Translations under genes and position numbers: made by a program
The notes under the pieces: model-generated
Database searches by the model: none
The model's input: only the letters and a program-made list of their open reading frames with translations
What the model was told of the DNA's origin: nothing
Assembly (NCBI GenBank): GCA_001430745.1
Contig: KQ482001.1
Location: 52,906-63,929 of the forward strand
Reading direction: 5' to 3'
DNA from: Auxenochlorella pyrenoidosa
Lineage: Eukaryota; Chlorophyta; Trebouxiophyceae; Chlorellales; Chlorellaceae
Length of the DNA stretch: 11,024 nt
Shown here: positions 1-11,024 of the stretch, piece by piece
Numbering within the stretch: the stretch's first letter is position 1
How the letters are laid out: the number at the start of each line of letters is the position of its first letter

Positions 1-2951
<2,951 letters not shown>

Positions 2952-2953
2952 AT

Positions 2954-2969
2954 CGCCCTTATAAGGGCG
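2954..2969. other. Perfect 16-base palindrome just after the oxidase stop codon
   Basis: CGCCCTTATAAGGGCG is its own reverse complement and begins two bases after the TAA stop (2949-2951). It could form a short stem in the 3' UTR or act as a dimeric protein site. Chance cannot be excluded. Confidence 0.6.
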
Positions 2970-3662
2970 GTGGCGCCCACATGCAAGCGACGCGTACTTG
3001 CTTGCGCACGGCGTGCAAGCTGCACGCACCCAGCCACGGCACCTCGAGACCTGGCGGCAGCGCGGTGCCGTGAGCGAGGCAGTTGAGGAGAGCACTCGGG
3101 AGCCATGCGGTAATACCGGAGCCTGCGGCGGCGGTGCTCTCAATGATTCCGAATACATAGCGCGCACGCAGAGCGCACAAGTTTTGACGCCGCACCGCTG
3201 GCGAACCTTTGTTTATGTAGCATGTTTGCTAGCGCGCCTGTATCCCTCCCGGTCCCTTCCCTTAGCGAACCAAATCTGTGGCCTTGCCAGCCCCCAGAAT
3301 GCTCTTTCTACCATGTGCGAACCAATCCCTGCAACGCTGCTCCATGGATGTAGCCAATAGCTTCCCAGGTGTTCTGCAGGATTGCAGGGGCTCGTGCTAG
3401 GCTGCCGCTGCTGTTGGACTCTGGTCTGAGGTGTGGTGCTGGCAAGCCGTCTCGTCCAGCGGCTGTCCCAGGTTGTACAATGATTAGGCACGGCACACGG
3501 CTAAGCAAACAGCAGAGGCACAAGCACCTGCTGCTGAGGCTGAACCAGGCCTGGCGCTGGGTGTGCATGTCCCAGGCATACTCTGTCCTGCATGAGCCTG
3601 CGCCCCCGCGACCATCTGCCCGCACGTATCTGCCCACAGGCACAAACAGATGCACGAGGGCC

Positions 3663-3690
3663 TCGCCCTTCCTGACTCGCCCTTCCTGAC
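3663..3690. repeat. 14-base tandem repeat, two copies
   Basis: TCGCCCTTCCTGAC occurs at 3663-3676 and again at 3677-3690, in the probable 3' flank of the peptidase gene, just beyond its candidate polyadenylation signal. No function is visible. Confidence 0.85.
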
Positions 3691-3725
3691 CATTGCAGAT
3701 TGAGCCTCGCGGCGCTGATCTGTCA

Positions 3726-3730
3726 TTACA
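3726..3730 (-). terminator. Candidate TGTAA polyadenylation signal of the peptidase gene
   Basis: TTACA on the plus strand reads TGTAA on the minus strand, 130 bases after the peptidase stop codon. TGTAA is the common polyadenylation signal of chlorophyte nuclear genes. It is the only copy I found between 3490 and 3860. The motif is short, so chance is a real alternative. Confidence 0.5.
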
Positions 3731-3859
3731 GGCCACAGCTCTGCAGGCAGTGCAAGGGCATGAATCGTAGGCTTGGGGTCCAGCGTGCCAGGGTGGTAGT
3801 GATGAGAGGGGCAAGGCTTGGCGCAGCGCGTGCAGAGTGCCCAGAAGTGCAGGCGGGCC

Positions 3860-6800
3860 TCAGTCGTTAAAGAACCAGAAGTCGCAGGAGAGCTTGGGCG
3901 AGGCGATGTACCCAACTCCAGTGTAAAAGAAGCCGCGCTGGCCCCAGCCGGAGCCCCAGCTGTTTTGGAACTTGAACCAGTGGTTCTTGCGGTCGTAGCC
4001 CACCAGCAGCACCGCGTGCCAACCCCACACCTTCCTGCCGTCGGGCCCCTTCTCCAGCGCAAGCTCGGCGGGGGTGGGGTAGTTGAGCACCACGCCCTGG
4101 CCGTGCCCGCGGCCCAGCCTCTCTGCGCGCGGCTTGAAGATCCTGCAGCACAGGGAAGCGGGGGGGTCCAACTCAGGAAGTTTTGATGAGACCCCGTTGC
4201 ACGCATGCAAGCTGCGCGTGCCGGATCGAGGCAGCAGCACCAGCGAGAAACGGCGCCAGCAGCTTCTGCAACCAGCCCCAGCTTGCCCCGCCGCTGTCAG
4301 CCGTGCACCCCCGCGCAGCGCTGTTCGTGCAGCGCACTTGAGGCCGCAGGCGATGGGGTGCCCCCTGGCGAGCGCGGCCATGACGTAATAGAGCCGGGTG
4401 CGCGGGTCCACGCCGTTGCTGGCAAACAGCTTGATGGGGAGGAGCTTGCGCCGGTGCAGCTGGGCGTTGGCGTACGCCTCTGCGGGGGGCGGGGGGGGGG
4501 GCCGGGGCAGGGCAGGGCCAAGTCGGGCAGGGGCAGCAGCGGCAGGCAGCGCAGCAGCTTGAGGTGGACCGCAGTCGGCTGCAATGGACGGCCACCAGGC
4601 GACCCGGCCCGCCTCGTCCCCTCGTCCGCGCACCCCGCCGCCTCACCCTTGTTGGGGCTGTACTTGAGCGTCCTCTCCTCGTACGGGAAGAGCCGCTCCT
4701 CGCAGGCGCCGTACTGCTGCACGCTGAGGAAGGCGGCCCGCAGGCTGACGCCTGTGTGCAGGGGGCGGCACGCAGGGGGGACGCGCAGGGGCAGAGGCGA
4801 GCGGTCTGAGCAGGTGCGACCAACCAAGGCCTGGGATGCACTCTGACCAGCTCCTGCAGGCGTTTTCTTCCGCAAGCAACTCAGGCTTCAGGACGCTGCT
4901 CAAAAACCAAAATACTACTGTCCACCTGTCTTGTACTCGATTGGTTCGCGGTGCAGGTAGTGCTTTGCGTTGTAGAAGATGAACAGGCGGCTGGGGGAGC
5001 ATCGGAGAAAGGGGACAAGGAGGTCACCTATCAGCCAATACAGGAAGCACCAGCTTTCCACTTTTGTTGAGCTTTTGTGGAGGCTTGCCACTTTTGTTGA
5101 GCTGCGCCTGCTGGCCTGCGCCATGCACCCACGGCCTCCTGAAAGCACAGCGGCCATGCCCTCTGGTGTGCCTGCAGCCTCTATTGTTAGCACACACCTG
5201 CAGCCCGGCCATGTGCTGCCGCGCCCGCCTGTCCACTCTCACGCGGCGCTTTTCTGCCCACCTTCCTGATGCCCTCCCCCCCACCTGGGCATGAAGGCCT
5301 GCTCCTGCCGGGCCTCCTTGACCAGCGCAAATCGGTAGGCGTTGGCCGCCGCGTGCGCTGTGCACGTCCCCAGCTTGCCCTGGTCCAGCACCGGAGGCAT
5401 GAAGGGCGCGGAGGCCAGGTCCACGCGGCGCGGCAGCAGCCAGCGGCCGTACCTGCCGACGAGGGGCCCGCCGCGGGGAGGGGCGACAGAAGAGGACTCA
5501 AGTGGGGGAGAGGTAGGCGTGTGCTGGCGGCATGCAGAGCTGCGGCGTCTGCCCTGCCCCACAGCTGTGGCACATTAACCGTATGGCGCCCAGCTCTCCC
5601 GCCAGTGACAACGGTGGTTGGCTCGGTGGCTGCCAGCCGGGATCGCTTGCCAGCTCACCAGGCCGGGTGGCGGGGCACATAGATGATGTCGTCGGGGCTG
5701 CCGTCGTCGGGGCGGAAGCCGCCGCTGAACTCACGCTGGTACCTGCTGGGCAGGTTGCTCAGGGGCAGGAGCATAAGCCCTGTTCCTCTTCCCAATTGTC
5801 CCTCATCCTCTCCGGGCGGGGCGGCCCAGGCACCAGCGCCCGCTGTGTAGCCTGCAGTCTGGCATGCCCCACCAGTGGGACCCTGTCCTCTCGCTGCCCT
5901 GGCTCCCAAGGGTGGCCGGTGGGCCCGCCTGGCCCCACCTGGCCAGCTCCTCTTGCGAGAAGGCCGCTCGGGCGGCGTCGATGCTGCCCCACGCGCGGCA
6001 CGCGTCCAGCCCGTACCGCTGCTGCCACTCTGCGATGGCCTTGTCGGCGCGCTCCTGTAGGGGTTGAGGTGTGTGTGGGGGGGGGGTTGGGGTGGGGGGC
6101 GCGCGGCATGACCGCTGCTTGCAGTTGGTGGGCCAGCAGGGCAGGCATCCTGTGTGACGTGCCGTAGGCATCAGAAGGCAAGCAGAACAGGGTTATGGCC
6201 AGCACCTGGCAGAGCACTCCAGGCATGGTCGCTGCCAGCCTCGTGCCCACCTGCGCCTCGATTTCGTCCAGCTCATCCCGCTGAATGCGCCCAGGCCTCT
6301 CAAAGGCCCGCAGCAGGGTGGCCAGCGCCAGCACCGCCATGGTGGCAAAGCTGACGGCCATGAGGGCGATGCGGTAGCCCTGCACCCTCAGGGGGGGGCG
6401 GTGTGGGGGGCGGCGCGGGGCAGGGGTCGGCGAGCCTTGCTGGGGTCGCGGCGACAGGCGAGCACGTTTCTGTAGTGGCCAAGCTCGAGCGGTCGAACCG
6501 CCAAAGCTCAATCAGATGCAGCCAATGCCCCCTCCCCCCTCAAACAGGGCCCTGCATGCCTGGTTGGTCGCGTCGGCAGCCTGGTTTGCCCGTACACCGT
6601 TGACGGTCACCAGCACCGCCACCGTGCCCCATGCCAGGCAGGGCGCCAGCAGCGCCAGCAGCTGCCCAAACTTGTACAGGCCTCCACGGTACCACAGCAT
6701 GCCCGTCTGTGGGGGCAGGGACCAGAGGGTGCGCATACGTGGGTTGCGTGGGTGTCAGGGGAGAGCAATGCGGTGCCGCACAATGCCACGGCAAGCACAA

Positions 6801-7358
6801 GTTGGGATGAGTGTCAGGGGGGCATGCTGGCGGGTGGGTGCAAACCCAGCCGCTGCAGGCGCACGACGGCAGCAGGTGGATGCAGCAAATCAAGCCGCGG
6901 CACTTGCCATCAGCAGCGCCAGGATGACCATGAGCACGACAGTCGCGCCGCCCACAATCCATGTCAGCAGGCACAACCAGTCGTTTGCAGAGCTGCCAGG
7001 CGGGGCAATGCTGCACTGCACAGCGGCGGGCGTTGGGGGGGCGCAGGCTGATCGACAGGTCGTTCAACCATTTGCGGACTCCACAGTGCTGGGTTTCCCC
7101 CTCTGAACGACCGTTCCTGCCTTTGACCAAAATGTCTCATGAGCCCCCTGCTGGCTCCGTGGACAGTTGATGCTATGATGATGATGAACAAGTGTTGGGT
7201 GGCCTGGTGCTGCCTGCAGCTTGCCAACTACACCAGCCCTGCGATACCCGCCAGCACCTTGTTGTCGGCCGTGCTTGTGTACAGGTACGCAGCAATTCCC
7301 ACAGCAGACAGGCTGAGCGACACCTGCAGCGCACGCAGGGTGCTGCGGGCAGTGGGAT

Positions 7359-7396
<38 letters not shown>

Positions 7397-7887
7397 CGCC
7401 GCCAGTGGCGGTGCCACCACATCCTGGCGTCCCGCAAGGGCAGGCAGCGGGGTTTCCTCGATGTCCGATACCGTTCACTGGCAGAAGGCGGATCGCAGTC
7501 CTGTTCAGGCCTGCAAGCCAACGCGCTCACACTGGCGCTCATCGTCAGGCCGCGCACACAGTGTCGGGAGGAGCCCCGCATGGCGCACGACTGCTAATTG
7601 AAGCAGGGGGAGGGGGCCGAAATGTGGGAAGACACGCTCCTGCTGGGGACCTGTATTGGGGAATGTGCCTGGCTGTCCACACGTCTCAGGCCTGTGCATG
7701 AGCCTTTTCGCCGGGCTGGTAATGTGTTGCAGCAGCCCACCGGTATGACAAAGCTGTGAAGAACAATGGGAAGGGGCGATCAAGAAATGGAATCGTGGGG
7801 AATGTGGGGCGACTGAGTAGGGGGCGGGTGCCACTGCACCCGCTCCACGTCGCTCACCGCGCTGAACCAGCGCACCTTGCTGTGCAT
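3860..7887 (-). CDS. Four-helix membrane protein fused to a papain-family (C1) cysteine peptidase, 12 exons
   Basis: Predicted to be a membrane-anchored cysteine endopeptidase. Model, all phases agreeing: 7887-7858, 7323-7248, 7047-6908, 6706-6546, 6386-6251, 6054-5939, 5742-5659, 5452-5285, 4990-4926, 4751-4647, 4479-4338 and 4142-3860, giving 501 residues. Membrane helices lie at about 7-27, 59-82, 95-119 and 140-161. A charged segment follows (DELDEIEAQERADKAIAEWQ, about 173-192), then a linker. The peptidase starts near residue 250: VLDQGKLGTCTAHA holds the oxyanion Gln (about 272) and nucleophile Cys (about 278), WGWHAVLLVGYD the His (about 450), and FQNSWGSGWGQRG the Asn (about 468). 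The DQGKLGTCTA form resembles C1 enzymes of bacteria and protists more than secreted plant papains. The ERFNIN propeptide signature is absent and no signal peptide was seen. The peptidase half (exons 6-12) is firm. The start is less sure: joining 7858 to 7323 makes an uninterrupted helix (WFSAVSLSLSAVGIAAYLY), while an alternative Met at 7542 would add an alanine-rich leader. The junction 7248/7047 uses a weak donor (gtatcg). The physiological substrate is unknown. Confidence 0.8.
4484..4517 (+). other. G-run cluster (potential G-quadruplex) opposite an intron C-tract
   Basis: Runs of 6, 11, 4, 3 and 3 G lie within 34 bases of the plus strand. On the coding (minus) strand of the peptidase gene this is the C-rich tract just before the acceptor of exon 4479-4338. 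The pattern fits the usual four-run G-quadruplex rule, but strong C-tracts before acceptors are normal in this window. Confidence 0.55.
5058..5103. repeat. 16-base direct repeat, 30-base spacing, in a peptidase intron
   Basis: CCACTTTTGTTGAGCT occurs at 5058-5073 and 5088-5103 within intron 4991-5284 of the minus-strand peptidase gene. It is unusually AT-rich for this window. No function can be assigned. Confidence 0.85.
6077..6099 (+). other. Second G-run cluster opposite an intron C-tract
   Basis: Runs of 10, 4 and 6 G separated by TT and T lie on the plus strand. They face the pyrimidine tract before the acceptor of peptidase exon 6054-5939. A long run can supply two tetrad columns, so a G-quadruplex is possible but not required. 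Confidence 0.45.
6707..6907 (-). other. Probable GC-AG intron of the peptidase gene
   Basis: On the minus strand exon 7047-6908 ends ...GCGCTGCTGATG and continues gcaagtg, matching the GCAAGT consensus of GC-type donors. The acceptor, cccccacag, ends at 6707. Joining them is phase 0 and gives LALLM-TGMLWYRGG. The nearby GT (GCA A|gtgccg) would leave phase 1, which does not match this acceptor. GC-AG introns are a small, well-known minority class spliced by the major spliceosome. Confidence 0.65.
7359..7394. repeat. (CAG)12 trinucleotide repeat
   Basis: Twelve perfect CAG units on the plus strand read as (CTG)12 on the minus strand. In the preferred peptidase model they lie in intron 1 (7857-7324), just upstream of two possible acceptors (exon start 7342 or 7323). 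If translation began at 7542 instead, the same bases would encode an alanine run. Length variation between strains would be expected. Confidence 0.9.
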
Positions 7888-8355
7888 GCGATCGGCACTG
7901 AACAAGAGCGTGTGCAACTACACATATTGCGTTAACCCGGGCTATTCAGCTCGACCACGTCAGTGAACAAGCTTATGTCCCACACCCCCACGTCCTAGCT
8001 ACCCAAGACGAGAGTGCCGGCAAGGCAGCGAGTGACAGAAGGCTGCAGCAGCCTGCTGGGCAAATGTCTGGATATCCAGGGACTATGTAGCTGCTAGACA
8101 TCCTAGCGCCATCACATCCTGCCTCCAGACGCCGCCTTGCTGACGGCTTCACGGCTTGCCGCTGCTGAGCGACGCTGCCTAGCCTTCTGAACCCTCATAA
8201 GACTTGTTGGCGTCTGGTGAGCCGAATCTTCGATCCGGTCCCACTGTCCCATCACTTCTGCGGGCTCGCCCAGCCTCCGTGACTGCGTTCCGTGCACGGG
8301 CAAGTTCTGGAGGCAGTGAGCGGCGCCGCTGGCGCGCGAGCTGCACTGCGTAGCG
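7888..8355. promoter_or_regulatory. Shared divergent promoter region with both 5' UTRs
   Basis: About 470 bases separate the proposed start codon of the minus-strand peptidase (ATG 7887-7885) from that of plus-strand Prp18 (8356). No exon-like codon pattern is seen on either strand, and composition is less GC-rich than in the exons. I saw no clear TATA box or CCAAT box at a sensible distance from either start. The promoter role is inferred from gene layout alone. If the peptidase starts at 7542 instead, the shared region would be about 810 bases. Confidence 0.5.
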
Positions 8356-10794
8356 ATGGATAAGCTCAAGGAGCTGCTAGCAGCCAAACGCAAGGCGGCC
8401 GAGGAGGAGTTTGGAGGCAAGAAGTATGCCAAGCGGGCCGAAATAGAGGAGCTGCGCCTCGCCAAGCTGCGAGCCGAGGAGGCGAAGGAGAGAGAGGCTA
8501 GGGTGAGGCGACTGCGGGGGTACAGACAGAGTGCCGCTGGCGGCGGCGGCGGCAGCTGCGGCAGCATAAGCGTGGTCCAGCCAGCTCCACTGCCTGGTGC
8601 GGCAGTGCTGTATTCACCCTTGCTGGTTCATCAGAACCTGAAACAAACCGCGCACTTGTGTACGGCCAGTGGCGACATCTTTCTGATCGGCCCGTCGAAC
8701 TACTTGTTGCCTGCCTCCTCGCACTCACCCTCGCTGCGGTCGCTCTGCTCCCCGAACAGGAGGCGCGGCGGCGGCAGCAGGATGGCGACTCGGATGGCTC
8801 GCGGCCTGCCAGCCGGGCGGGCGACCCGGCGCGGCCCGACTCCCGCGCCGCCGCGGCGCCCACCCCGCCCGCCTCGCTGCCGAGGGAGGAGGTGGTGCGG
8901 CGGCTGCGCGCCCTGGGGGAGCCGGTGACGCTGTTTGGCGAGAGCGACGACCAGCGCTTTGAGCGCTTGCTGCTGGCGGAGCAGAACATGCAGGTGGGGT
9001 GCACGGGGCGGCCGGGAGGGGGGCAGGCGGGCGCCCGGCGGTATGCCATCCGGTCTCGTCTGTCTGCCCCTTGTGCAAGCGCCCCTCGCTCGTGCACACC
9101 CCCCGCCCCGGCCTGGCGCTCAGCCATGTTCCCCTTCCCCTTGCACCCCTAGGTGGAAGATGAGATGCGCGGGGGCGGCGAGCTGGAGAACCTGCACACC
9201 AAGTTCAAGCGCGAGGCAGTGGCCGCCAAGAAGGCGGCAGCAGAGGTCGCGCTGGCGACCAAGAGGGGCGGCAAGGGCGGCAAGGCGGGGGAGGCCGGCA
9301 AGGCCGGGGACGCCGGCAAGGGCAAGGAGGGCGGCGACAAGGCGGGCGGTGCGCCGGGCGGCGCGGGCGGCGACCAGCAGCAGCAGGACGGCGGCGACCA
9401 GCAGGCGCTCGCTGAGCTGGACCCGGAGCAGCAGGTTTGCCGCGGGGGGCTGGCTGGCTGCCGGCTGGGGTCGTCGCTGGGCTGGACAGAAGAAGTTGCT
9501 GGAGCACGCAGCGGAGTGCCGTGCAGCTGCACTGCCCCTTGTTGTGGATTGCAGCGACTCTCAACTGCGCGGTGACCTGGCAGCAGTCTTCACAGCGGCC
9601 CTTTGGGGACTGCAGCGCCACCCCAGCAGGGCCCAACCTCATCGCGCCCGCGCCCCCCCCCCCCTGCCGCAGCGCCTCATGGAGGCGTTTGCCGCGGCGG
9701 CCGAGGCGGTGAAGGAGAAGTCGATGCCGGTGGAGGACCGGGTGGCCAAGTGGGTCAAAAAGTGGATGAAGGTGGGTGGCCAAGCGGGTCAGAAAGTGGA
9801 TGAAGGTGGGTGGCCAAGCGGGTCAGAAAGTGGATGCAGGTGGGGGCCGCGGCCTGGGCAGCGCGCAGCGTGCCTGCCGCATAGCAGCAGCTCCTCGGGG
9901 TGGTTGGAGCGCCGCCCAGGAGGGGCTGGCCAACGACCGATTGACCAGGACAGTGGCGCGCCGCGGCCGCTGGCTTGTCCCTGCATGCGCCCCAGCCGAC
10001 CGCTGCATGCGTGGCTGCGGTGGTGCAGCATTCGAGCGGGCGAGCGTGGCAAGCCTGCGCGCCTCCCCATGCCACCTGGCTGTGTGCAGGACTGGGAGGA
10101 CGACCTCGAGGCGAGGCCCGACGACATCAAGACGACAGCAGCAGGTGCAGGCCCCGGCCATGGGAGGGCGGCATGCAGGCACAGGGGCGGGCTGCCGCGT
10201 TGGATGCGCACGCGGCTCTCGGGCGCTCTGGCAGTCGCGCGTCAGCAGAGCCTTGCATCGGCTCTCTGCGTGGTGCTGTGAAGAAGAGGACATGTGAATG
10301 CAGCAGCAGCCAGGGATCACCCGCGATGTACCCCTGCCTGCACCTGCCAGCCTGCCTCGTCTCACTCGCCCCCCCCCCCCCTTTGGCCCTGCAGGCTACC
10401 AGGCGGACATGCGGTTCAAGGAGACGCAGCAGTACCTGAAACCACTGTACTCCCGGCTCAAAAATCGCTCGCTAGGTGGGTGCTCGGGCTGGGCAGGGGT
10501 GGCAGGCCAGCCGCCCGCGCCGACCGGGTGGGGGCGACGGTGGCCGGCAGCGCAGGCTGAACCGTGGGTGGCGGCGCTGGCTCCCAAACCCTGTGACGGC
10601 TGTTTCCTTCGTGGCTCTGTCAGTGCTCCGCTGTGGGGGTCAGACCCTCCAGGACCCTGATGCGCTTGCTGGCTGCCCCTCACCCCACCCCACCACCCCC
10701 ACTCACACACCCGCCTGCAGACCCCACCCTTCTGGCGGGCCTGGTCATGATTGTGGACCTGTGCAAGGAGCGCAACTACCTGGCCGCCTACGAG
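8356..10794 (+). CDS. PRP18: Pre-mRNA splicing factor Prp18 (3' partial, 7 exons seen)
   Basis: Prp18 is a U5 snRNP-associated nuclear factor that acts in the second step of splicing, with Slu7, holding the 3' splice site. Exons: 8356-8502, 8760-8993, 9153-9434, 9673-9771, 10090-10144, 10395-10475 and 10721-10794; all phases agree, giving 324 residues. Residues 1-49 match the family N-terminus (MDKLKELLAAKRKAAEEEF, then KKYAKRAEIEELR, likely coiled coil). About 92-125 is the splicing-factor motif shared with Prp4 (REEVVRRLRALGEPVTLFGE). About 164-200 is a Gly/Lys/Ala-rich linker. The Prp18 helical domain begins near 222 (RLMEAFAAAAEAV, WVKKWMK) and continues with FKETQQYLKPLYSRLKNRSL and LLAGLVMIVDLCKERNYLAA. 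The window ends inside the following intron, so the conserved loop segment and last helices are not seen. Human PRPF18 has 342 residues, so this one is longer, mainly through the linker. The start is the first ATG of the exon and fits the family. The last donor looks like GC type (GAG|gcaagc), though a GT 15 bases further on is possible. Confidence 0.92.
9737..9838 (+). repeat. PRP18: Three-copy 34-base tandem repeat covering the end of a Prp18 exon and its donor
   Basis: Copies are 9737-9770, 9771-9804 and 9805-9838. The second and third differ only near their last bases (GATGAA against GATGCA); the first, which is exon sequence encoding VAKWVKKWMK, has diverged at several bases. Each copy is followed by ggtggg, so the donor AAG|gtgggt used after 9771 recurs 34 bases later, with a related CAG|gtgggg after the third copy. 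Confidence 0.9.
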
Positions 10795-11024
10795 GCAAGC
10801 CCGCTGGTGCCCCTCCGGCGCCGCGCCGCCGCGCGCTGTCGCGCCGCGCTGCCCGCTGCTCTGCGCGGCCTGCAAACAGCTCCATCCAGGCTGTGGCGCC
10901 AGGGCCGGCCCTGCGCTCGTCGTGACTCGGGCGGCCTCGAGGCCATGCAGTCGCGCCCCTCGCCTCTTGCGCCCAGCATCCCAACCAATCCCCCCACCCC
11001 ACCCCCACCCCCACACCCCCGGCA
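10795..11024 (+). other. Prp18 intron running off the right edge
   Basis: After NYLAAYE the plus-strand frame loses similarity to the Prp18 family and becomes Arg/Ala-rich low-information sequence. The window ends in a long C-rich tract (10979-11020) typical of the bases before an acceptor in this genome, so the next exon probably begins just outside. No exon was recognised in this stretch. Confidence 0.6.

Larger units (their letters stand above)
2970..3859. other. Gene-free region between convergent genes (3' UTRs and spacer)
   Basis: No open frame here shows family motifs, sustained GC-ending codon choice or plausible splice pairing. Base composition is visibly less GC-rich than in the exons. 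The region should hold the 3' UTRs of the oxidase (plus strand) and the peptidase (minus strand). I found no TGTAA, the usual green-algal polyadenylation signal, on the plus strand after the oxidase stop. One is present on the minus strand for the peptidase. A 14-base tandem repeat lies at 3663-3690. No RNA gene or transposon end was recognised. Confidence 0.6.

Noticed and set aside
2954..2969. Palindrome read as a bacterial terminator, or its TATAAG as a TATA box
   Set aside because: The setting is a eukaryotic nuclear gene end, there is no loop or T-run, and no gene begins downstream at a suitable distance on the plus strand.
2970..3859. Possible hidden gene, tRNA or transposon in the convergent spacer
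   Set aside because: No cloverleaf pattern, terminal repeats, conserved protein motif or exon-like codon bias was found on either strand.
7228..7581. Start of the peptidase at 7542 or 7581 with an alanine-run leader
   Set aside because: The leader has poor coding character and the alanine run comes from the CAG repeat. The spliced start at 7887 gives an unbroken first membrane helix in phase. It is kept as an alternative, not as the main model.
8112..8567. A Ser/Leu/Ala-rich minus-strand open frame over the Prp18 start
   Set aside because: It is antisense to the first Prp18 exon, and its Ser/Leu pattern is the reverse reading of the Lys/Glu/Ala-rich coiled coil.
9737..9838. Short regular repeats as a CRISPR array
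   Set aside because: The copies are directly adjacent with no unique spacers, number only three, and lie in a eukaryotic gene.

Overview
The window looks like nuclear DNA of a green alga (Chlorophyta, probably Chlorella- or Chlamydomonas-like). The evidence is very high GC, GC-ending codons, many short spliceosomal introns (roughly 120-530 bases) with C-rich tracts before CAG acceptors, and proteins of clearly eukaryotic families. The organism call is an inference from style and gene content, because no sequence search could be run. All gene models were built by eye, joining exons where splice sites and codon phase agree.

Three multi-exon genes fill the window. (1) Plus strand, 291-2951: the 3' half of a peroxisomal-type acyl-CoA oxidase (fatty acid beta-oxidation), whose 5' part lies left of the window. 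(2) Minus strand, 7887-3860: a papain-family (C1) cysteine peptidase joined in one reading frame to an N-terminal module of four predicted membrane helices, about 501 residues in 12 exons. (3) Plus strand, 8356 to beyond the right edge: the N-terminal and middle part of pre-mRNA splicing factor Prp18, cut off before its last conserved segment.

Genes 1 and 2 converge on a gene-free stretch of about 0.9 kb (2952-3859). Genes 2 and 3 diverge from a shared stretch of about 0.47 kb (7888-8355) that probably holds both promoters. The three genes have no evident shared pathway; this is an ordinary algal gene neighbourhood.

The points most worth a second look are the tetraspan-peptidase fusion, with its predicted cytosolic catalytic domain and no recognisable inhibitory propeptide; two local duplications that copy splice junctions (an acceptor in the oxidase gene and a donor in the Prp18 gene); and at least one probable GC-AG intron.
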